DNA of 64,000 bases from Adiantum capillus-veneris (lineage: Eukaryota; Streptophyta; Polypodiopsida; Polypodiales; Pteridaceae): the NCBI GenBank assembly GCA_014529385.2, contig CM043962.1:53217905-53281904 (forward strand), written 5' to 3'. The position numbers were made by a program, and so were the translations under genes. How positions within the stretch are numbered: position 1 is the stretch's first letter; every line of letters starts with the position of its first letter. The notes beneath the pieces are model-generated. The model saw only the letters and a program-made list of their open reading frames with translations, had not been told where the DNA came from and did no database searches. Positions 56,550 through 64,000 of the stretch are shown piece after piece.

Positions 56550-59500
56550 TTATGCATATGGATAAGTCATCCACCTTTGCTCTTGGGTTTGGTTCTTTTT
56601 AAGTCGAGCTTCATAAGCTTTTAGCAGTTCATCCAGCTGCTCGTTTACCTTGTCTGCCAGTACAGATCCTCCTGATCCTGCACTTTTGGGCTCTGCTATT
56701 TCCTTGGGTGCTATGGCTGCTGTGGTGTATGAGCTTAAGCTAGCTATATCCTCTAACCGCTCCAAGCTGTTCTTTGTATGTTTCAACTCATCGGATAGGG
56801 CTGTTTGATCTCGTTCTTTCCTGGCTTTCCTACGCGCCTTTCTAGCTTTCCAAGTGCTTCTCTGATTTTTCGTTTCTGAACTTTGGGCATCAGTTTTTGG
56901 TTCTTCTACTATGGGTTTGTTCGTACCTATTTGGGCTTGGGCTCGTGTTACCGCCTGAATAGGTATGATTGTTTCATTTTACAATCCTCCACAAGAAGGT
57001 ACTGTTTCTAACAGGTTCAAGGTGGTTTTTGCTCCTTTTCTCGGGTTTTTAGGGCAATCGGGAATCAAATGAGTAATTCCACATTCTGGGCAATACGCAT
57101 TGACTCTAATGATTTCATCATGAGGGCAGACTCTTAGCCAATGGTCTCCGCCACACTTGTAACAGGGTCCCTTGGGTTGTTGAGGTGCTCCTTGAGCCCC
57201 TCTTTGTTGGTAAGCCTGTCTCTGTCCGCCCATGACTCCATTGGCTATGAATAACAATGTTCGTTCATCTAAGCTATATCTTCCTTCTCCTGCAGCCTGT
57301 GCAGCAGTTGGTGGTCCTTGATTCCCTATCATGCTCCATGGTTCTGGTGTCGAGGGTTCTTCCAGTGGATAATAGACAGGGTTTGCCGCATATCCATTGG
57401 GATCTTCATAATATGCATGCATAGGCACCAAAGCCTTTTCTTCTGATTCAGTTACCGTTGGTGTGTATCTTATACCAACTGGTCGTAAACCTGGTAGGGG
57501 TGGTTGTTGCCCCAACACCAGTTGTGGTCTTTCTACACCTACAGGTCCTCGTAAGTTGCCTACTTGATATCTGGGCATCGGTGGAACTTGAGGGGAAGCT
57601 ACTGGAGCTTGGGGAGCATAAGGTCTCTCTCTCACATATCCCTTGTTATAATAACATTCCTCGGTCCCATGGTTCATCCATTTTTGTTCAATAGCACACC
57701 ACTTGGGCTGTTTAGCCTCGGGTTTGGCATACAAATTGATATTTTTTAGCACTTCATCTACGAGCTGCTCCTAGTTTACTGCTATTTCGCCTTTCAATGT
57801 TGTCTTGGAAGACTTGCTCCCACTTTGTTGTGAAGATGAATCGTCATCAAGGTCCTTGAACTCCCCTTCTTTGTAGACCGCACAATTGTCCACAAGGTAC
57901 AGAGCCTCCTTGGTCAACTCATTCAATGTCATGCTCCTCTTCATATGTAAGTCTTTCTGGAGATTTGCATACCTTAGTCCTTCGATGAATATCAGCATAA
58001 GTCTGGACTGAGTTGTCAATTCTTCAACAGGACAGAACTTAACATATCTTTTTAGTCTTAGGGCTGCCTTCCGTACAGATTCTCCATCTTTTTGTTTGAA
58101 TTTATGGATTTGTGAGACGGTATTATGAGCTATTCCCCTTTGAGAGAATTCCTCAATAAACTCGTCAAACACTTCCTCCATCGACTCAAAGTCTCTACGC
58201 TCCACAGAGTCAAACCAAGTTGCAGCATCATCCTCTAGGGTTAGTCCAAAACCCGCAAATTGGGTAGGAAAATCTAACACCTCTTCGGCTCTAATTACAC
58301 GCACAAAGGCTGCTACATGATCTCTTGGGTCTCTGTTTCCTATGTATTTCTTGTTTACCCATTTTTGCACTTGAGAAGGTCTAATTCTTCGATGGTCTAC
58401 AAACCTCATCATTGGATCACCCCGTCCAAGTTGATACACCTCCTCAGGCCTTCTGTAATAGGCTGGTTCCCCTCCCAACGGTGCTCCTAAGCCATAATTT
58501 CTAATGGTTCTCGCTGGAGGTGGTTCTTCTCTTCCAAAATCGTTCCATGGGTGGTCCTCCAGGCTCTGTTGACCCTTGTGCTTTTGGCTTACTCTCTGCT
58601 TGATACCTTGAATAGTGTGGTGGTTCTTGCAAATCCCTGAGTCCTCGTGTGGCTTGATAACCATCTCGGTTTTGGTCTGGTTCCATTGTTGCACTCTGTC
58701 GAAGCCATGCCTGCAATGATGGCTGGTTTGCTGGTTGGTCTTGGTTGTTGAATGCTTGCGGTTTGGTGGAATGTGAGGTAGTGTCATACTCATCTGAAAA
58801 TGGATTTGTTGACTTGCTTGGGGTGTGGGCGGCTCTCGGAATTTCCTCAGGGGACCTGTTTCTCTTTCTACTTCCTCTGGGAGAATACGTTGGTATTCTC
58901 GCCCGTATCTATCAACAAAAACTATGCCCTTCCCCTGAGCAGTTTCATAAGAGAATAAGTAAAGAACCTTGTCTTTGCTTAGTTCGTTTACGTATGGTTC
59001 TTTGCTGCGAAAGTAAGAGACAATACCCTCACTCTCATGTTTGTAGATTCCCACATTCTCGTTATAAGTTGGAATCCTGGTTGTTTTCTTATCATACATA
59101 AAAATAGCTCTGGGCCGATCAATGTTTGGTGGCGGTTCTTGAGTTTCTGAAACCATTTCCCCTTTCGCTACGTTATCTCCATATCTGTTGTAATCTTTAG
59201 GGTTACTAAATATTAAATAGTGGTTCCCCTTTTCGTCTCGGAATCTATCTCCATCATCATACACTCGGATTATCTCCAATCTTTGTGTTGGCCTCTCTTC
59301 GATACAAATGCACTTGCGGCCTCGATAGTCAGAATAGACTAGGGATCCTCTTGAGTTTGTTCCCTCTAAGAAGATCACTGTGAGCCTGGAATCATTCAAA
59401 GGATTTTGGGAGGTGCTTCCTCCTCGCATAGGTCCATCATAGGTGAAACCTCCTGGCTGTTGACTACCCATCATGAAGAAAGATTTTTCTGACGAAGTGT

Positions 59501-59654
59501 CAGTATCACTACCTTCCTCAATAATCGGTGCTAGCGGATCTAGCCTTGCCTGAGTTACACTCTCTTCGGTGGACACTAAACTACCTTGGTCACCTGCCAC
59601 CTTCTGGTCTCTAACAATGTATCTTCCTGATCTTAAATTCATCAAACTTATCAA
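56550..59654 (-). pseudogene. Gypsy-B gag
   Basis: The likely start is MNLRSG at 59642; an in-frame ATG lies four codons upstream at 59654. A 627-codon frame runs to 57771 and includes the retrotransposon gag domain (RRIRPSQVQKW to KEALYLVDNCAVY). The stretch near 58600-58800 differs from Gypsy-A and probably contains compensating frameshifts. After a TAG at about 57770, 57752-56979 carries two knuckles of spacing C-x2-C-x3-H-x4-C (CYKCGGDHWLRVC, CPECGITHLIPDC). 56786-56550 is a helical linker. It would form the capsid and package RNA. Confidence 0.9.
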
Positions 59655-61441
59655 TGCAATTTATCACAAATTCAACCACTCACCTAGCAATGGGTCAGTT
59701 TCTACACAACTTCTTGCTTTGTTGCTGAATATACCTGTACACAAGAGTTTTAATTTCGGCAATTGAATCAAAGAATTTATCTGCTAGAGATTATCTTAGT
59801 AATGATTGGTATAACTGGAGAGTTAATCTCTACCACTACTGTATTTTATACACTGCTGATGTTTTGGATTAGGTTTGCTAATCTGAAATAGGACTTCCCT
59901 TACATGTTGGTCAATTTATGCGAAAAAGTCTGAATTCAGTCCTTGCTTCGTCAAATGGGCAAACAAGGTCCAAATTCACTTCTGAAAGAAGTTCTGGAAC
60001 CCTTAAGCCAAATGGAACCTCACTATCTAGGCCAGGTCAAATTTTCTCTGTAGTATGCCCCAATAGACATCCTACGGGTAGGGTGTCTCCATCTCTATTT
60101 TGCCTATATTTTTGCACTGTTGTTTCCCTTTGTTGTGCTGAGCTTACAGCTGCTTTTACTTTTTGATTTGGACACCTATTAGCTGGTCAATGAGTCATAA
60201 ATCTGTTCCGACGGCCTGTTGATGGTATTGATCAGTCTAATCAACTCCAAATTGGACCAAAATTGACTAGCAGGCTTGCCTTAGGCTATATAACACCTTA
60301 CAATGCTCAAAGTCAAATTCTGGCTTCATTTTCGTGCATTAGACATCCTACGCGTAGGATTTTTTTTTCTTCAGAATGACTTTAAACTCAAGGCTCAAGC
60401 TTCCCTTGAGTTGCTGATCACTTTGGTATACTCAGAATTTAGTTCAGAATTCACTCAGAAGACATCCTACGCGTAGGATGTCTTTTTGGCGTGTTTGACC
60501 CCAGATTTGTCCCACAGCTTCCTCTTGATGTCAGTATCCCAGTGGTATGCTTAGATTTTGATTTGGATGTCAAAAGTCCCAAACTTCATCTGTTTTTGCT
60601 TTTTCAGTCAAAAGTGCTAAAGTCCACTTTGAACCCAATTTTCTTACCCAAGTGAGGTGAAACCCCTTTCAGTCACTCAATATATCATGCAAGACATACT
60701 CATGCAGCCATCTTATGGTTTTGGTCTCAAGTTAATGTTTTGGCACTATTTGCGTAGGATGTCTAGCAATTTCAGTCTGTCTGGCGTTATCCTGTCAAGA
60801 TATGGCCAAATTTCCACTTTCCAGTTGAAATTAGGGTAAACCATACCTTCTGAACACACTCGTCAACTCAAAATCCCAAAATTCCTCCCAAATTGTGCTA
60901 TAGACATCCTACGCGTAGGATGTCTATTGGCTTAAAATTAAAGTTTTTTTGACAGGAATGCTCCTGATGCTCTGTAGATCTATCAGAAACACTCACAGTA
61001 ACTTTTGGACTTCAATTAGGCTTTCAATCACACTTTTGCATCTTTTACAAACTTGTAATGATTCTACCAAGCAAGTGTACATGCATGAAATGCTCTAGAT
61101 CTGAATCATGATGTCCTACTTACTCTACTCCTATCTATCATGAAGAAATGGTGATAATGGTGTTTTTGGTTGCTTTTTGGCCTCTCTGGACTCTCAATCT
61201 CTCCTCTCACCGCTTCTACCACTCCAACTCCTACTCTAGAACTCGACTACTACCTAAAACTACATAAGTCTACCTCCTCTACCTAAGTCGAAAGATCTAG
61301 CCCAGACACACGCTTCTTAGACTCCCTCGAAGACCTAGAGAGTCCTCTACCCTCTGATCCTATCTAAATGTAAAGCGAGACTCTTGGCAAGCCAAAAATC
61401 CCAATCCTCAAGGATTAGTCTCGGTCACCTACCTAAGGTTT
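59655..61441 (-). repeat. Gypsy-B leader with palindromes
   Basis: Non-coding. Copies of the 24-bp palindrome (core CATCCTACGCGTAGGATG) lie at 60065-60088 (imperfect), 60341-60364 (right arm decayed), 60460-60483 (perfect) and 60902-60925 (perfect), with a half-site at 60752-60764. Many spacings fall near 276-286 bp, with shorter steps of about 119 and 161 bp. Confidence 0.85.
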
Positions 61442-61461
61442 TCGTCCCCGGCAGCGGCGCA
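61442..61461 (-). other. Gypsy-B primer-binding site
   Basis: On the minus strand TGCGCCGCTGCCGGGGACG begins within two bases of the 5' LTR. It resembles the Asp-tRNA-type site used by plant Athila/Tat-like Gypsy elements (from memory). Confidence 0.75.
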
Positions 61462-61462
61462 A

Positions 61463-62396
61463 TGTTGGACGGATATGCCGCGACGGATGTCAGCACAGTG
61501 AGAACTCACCTAACAAGTAATGTCAGCTAAGGACGAAGCTCGACCCGGAGGCACGTGGAAGCAAGCATAAGGTGTCAACCTACACTCGACCGACTCCTAA
61601 CTAATTCCTACAGAGGTCTCTACCAATCGTCTAAGTCACAGCCTTCAAGAGTGCAAAAGAGGAAACTTCCTACAACGCTTGCTAGAGCCGAACACCCATC
61701 AAACACTCTTGAAACACCATAGAACTTGAAGGAGACCCTACTAATACCTATAGGCCGCTCTCCCTAAGGTCTATGAACCAAAATCACGACCCAAAACACC
61801 CGGTGCAGAAACACGTAGGATGTCTGGCCGAAATCTGCAGGTCATCGTTTCCAAAATCTGAAGTGCCTAATGTGTAGTTCTACTCAATGTGAATGTGTGG
61901 ATATGCTGCAATGCGAAATTAGATAATGTATGCTCACCCAAACAACCGATGAAGCTCGAAGAAGGAGCTCCCAAAGCCGGACCGTACTTGCGCAATGTTG
62001 GTATCGGCGCATAGCTCTAGTCGGAGGCAACACGCTGCACTTCTCCGCACTCGATTCCGACCACCATAGCACACGTAGCGTCAAGACAAAGCTCACACAC
62101 TCTCTCGTACAGAATATGCTCACTCACAGACTTCAAAGTTGTTTTTATAATGACAAATTTTTTTTTTTCATTAAGGTCAAAAAGTGGTATATATACCCTA
62201 CAACTTCTCAAACCCTAAAGTTCCACAATCAACCATCTACTCAATCTAACTATCAAAACTGAGATACAATCTGGAAACTTCTGTAAGTCCCAATATTTAC
62301 AAGGTGAAAAATTGGGTTTTCCTCAATGAATGAATAATTACAAAAATAATAGTCTTCCGAGTAGTTAGATGCCGTGGGGGTGTCCAGCTTGTAACA
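61463..62396 (-). repeat. Gypsy-B 5' LTR (934 bp)
   Basis: Right-hand copy, TGTTACAAGC at its start in element orientation and ...GTCCAACA at its end. TATATA near 62189-62197 lies about 200 bp in. A palindrome half-site (ACGTAGGATGTCT) lies at 61813-61825, as in the 3' copy. Confidence 0.94.
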
Positions 62397-63397
62397 GTTA
62401 ACATCACAACATAGTCTCCTTTCATAGAAGACTCAACAATGGCTGCATTTGTCGTGGAACCAACATTTGCAGTGGAACCACCCTCTTTCTTCTTAGCCTC
62501 TTTGGCCTTCAACTTAGGATACGACTTGATCAAGTGATCATTAGCTTTACAATAATGGCAACGCATCTTCTTTTTGCCCTTATCACAAGAATTGCCAGAC
62601 GAAGTGCTATAAGTAGAAGCATTGGGAACAGAAGTTTTGCCACTCGTAGTAGAACCATAAGAAGTGGCTGCATTGCTGTTACCACCCTTTCTTTGAGAAG
62701 CAATAAAGGCCTGTTCAACTGCACGCTGCCGAGTCCTGTTTTTTTTGGAAAGTGATTCGTGCAACAACAATGTGCATACTGCATTAAACTTGACAACTTC
62801 TGGATTTCCTTGGATCATAAGTCTCCAAGTACTAGCAAAAGTCTGGTAGGAATCTGGTAAGGCATCAAGAACAGTCTGCACAAGGGAACTGTCTGAAATG
62901 ACTTCACCTGTAGAAATAAGATGCTCATTGATATCCTTGACACTAGCAAGGAAAGTTTCCATATCATCTTCCTCATGCATAATCATCGACTCCAGCTCTT
63001 TACGCAGCAAAGAAATTTTAGCCTCATTGCGGCTTGCATAAAGACCAGCCAAAATATCCCAAGCCTGTTTTGTAGATTTTGCTGAACGGATGTGAGAAAC
63101 AATGGTCCACTTCACAGACAACACAATCAATGCATGAGCCTGTGCATCCTTTACATCCGAACGAGCTTGCTCTACTGTAGGCAAAACAACTGTAATAGCA
63201 GCAAGACCTGCAACATCCTCAACATCGCCTACATCCTCAAAACCAGGACGTACATAAATACCCTGCACAATAATTCAAATGCCCTTTGACACAAGAACGT
63301 GTTGCATCATATAAGCCCACATAGGGTAATTGTCCCCATCCAACCTGTCCTCACCAACAAACATCTTGAACACATCTGTGTTGTTGTTGTGAGCCAT
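62397..63397 (-). pseudogene. Copia-4 gag
   Basis: The start at 63397 (MAHNNNTDVFKMF) opens the RLDGDNYPMWAYMM block of Copia gag. A frame break near 63270 leads to 63268-62390 with the SAKSTKQAWDILAGLYASRNE region and a zinc knuckle in which the expected final Cys is replaced (CHYCKANDHLIKSY). It ends where Gypsy-B was inserted; pol continues on the other side at 42947. Confidence 0.9.
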
Positions 63398-63743
63398 GTT
63401 AAATGCTGCACCTGATGTGAAAACTGCCCGAAAATAGGAGAAACGGAGTGAGAACAACACGTGCTATATAGCACAAAGCACAGAAGACTATAAGGCACAT
63501 GTTATGCAGAAAATGACACTGACAGAAACTCTACACAAAATGACAAAATAGCTTGTGTAGCAGTGCTTGTAGTGGAAACGAAGTCCGAAATGAGTTCGAA
63601 TAAAAAATATGAGCAGACTGAGCTCTACGATCTTGCCCGATATATTTGTCAACCTGCGAATGCTTTCCAACTCACTGTAATCGGAGAAAGTGAGCAGGCG
63701 TGTGCTGGAGCAGCTGACGACTAAGCCCGGGAGGACGCAACCT

Positions 63744-63755
63744 ACTCTGATACCA
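63744..63755 (-). other. Copia-4 primer-binding site
   Basis: The minus strand reads TGGTATCAGAGT, two bases inside the 5' LTR. It is an initiator Met-tRNA type site with one change at the end. Confidence 0.9.
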
Positions 63756-63757
63756 AT

Positions 63758-63984
63758 TGTTGGAATTAGGATTGCAGAGAAACACACACAGCTTGGAGAA
63801 GACGAAGGAAGCTCAAGGCACACAATAGAGAGTGTGTTACTTAGTGTGCAATGGAAAGATAGATAGCCCTAGAGTGATGGGCGTATATACAATGCTCGGG
63901 GGAAAAAACCTCCTAAAGACGGAAAAAATGCCTCGACAGTCCTAGTGTGTTCACACACATCACTACCACATGTATATGGTAACA
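63758..63984 (-). repeat. Copia-4 5' LTR (227 bp)
   Basis: Partner of 39378-39604. It is followed by TCTTT and a CT run that continues the target sequence seen at 39361-39377. Confidence 0.95.
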
Positions 63985-64000
63985 TCTTTCTCTCTCTCTC

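Larger units (their letters stand above)
42948..62396 (-). mobile_element. Gypsy-B: giant (19.4 kb) Ty3/Gypsy element
   Basis: Bounded by LTRs of 937 and 934 bp, inserted between gag and protease of Copia-4. Reading right to left: 5' LTR, primer site, palindrome-bearing leader, gag, protease 1, RT, RNase H, two H2C2 modules, integrase, protease 2, W-motif segment, palindrome-bearing spacer, extra ORF, polypurine tract, 3' LTR. LTR divergence is roughly 4-6% by eye. The flanks read TTAAC and TTGAT in element orientation, differing by two transitions, so the target duplication is only tentative. Coding regions have fewer breaks than in Gypsy-A but are still not intact. Confidence 0.95.
39378..63984 (-). 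mobile_element. Copia-4: full-length Copia split by Gypsy-B
   Basis: Two 227-bp LTRs lie at the outer edges, with gag on the right of Gypsy-B and protease to RNase H on its left. Without Gypsy-B it is about 5.2 kb. Flanks are TCTCT and TCTTT in a TC-rich target, a likely 5-bp duplication with one change. LTRs differ at about 13 of 227 positions by eye. The primer site and polypurine tract resemble Copia-2, but the LTR is a different family. It carries many frameshifts. Confidence 0.93.

Noticed and set aside
11160-63757. GCTCTGATACCA-type sequences as possible tRNA genes
   Set aside because: They are primer-binding sites (12 bases next to LTR ends); no tRNA cloverleaf surrounds them.

Overview
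This window looks like nuclear DNA from a land plant with a large, retrotransposon-rich genome. It is built almost entirely of nested LTR retrotransposons. I saw no convincing ordinary cellular gene, rRNA, tRNA gene or CRISPR array. The plant assignment rests on initiator-Met-tRNA primer sites (TGGTATCAGAGC) next to Ty1/Copia elements of Tnt1-like type, Ty3/Gypsy elements of plant type, and long (GA)n microsatellites. The plant group cannot be decided from this sequence.

Layout. 1-966 and 6616-6950 are two halves of one unidentified reading frame, split by Copia-1 (967-6615). Copia-1 is young: it has an intact 1293-codon gag-pol, LTRs differing at only four positions apart from two small length changes, and a 5-bp target duplication CAATG. 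6951-14178 is repeat-poor to simple-sequence DNA. It holds a degenerate 20-bp repeat, a possible minus-strand promoter and broken first exon, a Copia RNase H scrap, (GA)n tracts, a 432-bp foldback element, a stranded primer-binding site and a few tandem duplications.

14179-38697 is Gypsy-A (+ strand), an old, heavily mutated giant Ty3/Gypsy element. It was hit later by Copia-2 (15807-20911, minus strand, TSD GTGAA), by a 1339-bp non-autonomous DNA transposon (29785-31123, apparent TTAA target duplication) and by a truncated Copia-3 (32647-34262). 39378-63984 is Copia-4 (minus strand), which was itself split by Gypsy-B (42948-62396, minus strand, 19.4 kb). Gypsy-B is a better-preserved relative of Gypsy-A.

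How the parts fit. Gypsy-A and Gypsy-B share an order I cannot match to a standard Gypsy element: LTR, primer site, leader with palindromes about 300 bp apart, gag with two zinc knuckles, protease 1, RT, RNase H, two tandem H2C2 zinc modules, integrase core, a second retropepsin-like protease, a basic segment with repeated W-x-K motifs, a second palindrome-bearing spacer, a long sense-strand coiled-coil ORF, and the 3' LTR. Each element has its own palindrome (GTCTATCGCGATAGAC in A; core CATCCTACGCGTAGGATG in B) at matching places, including a half-site in the LTR. The second protease, the extra ORF and the family-specific palindromes are the main candidates for something undescribed.
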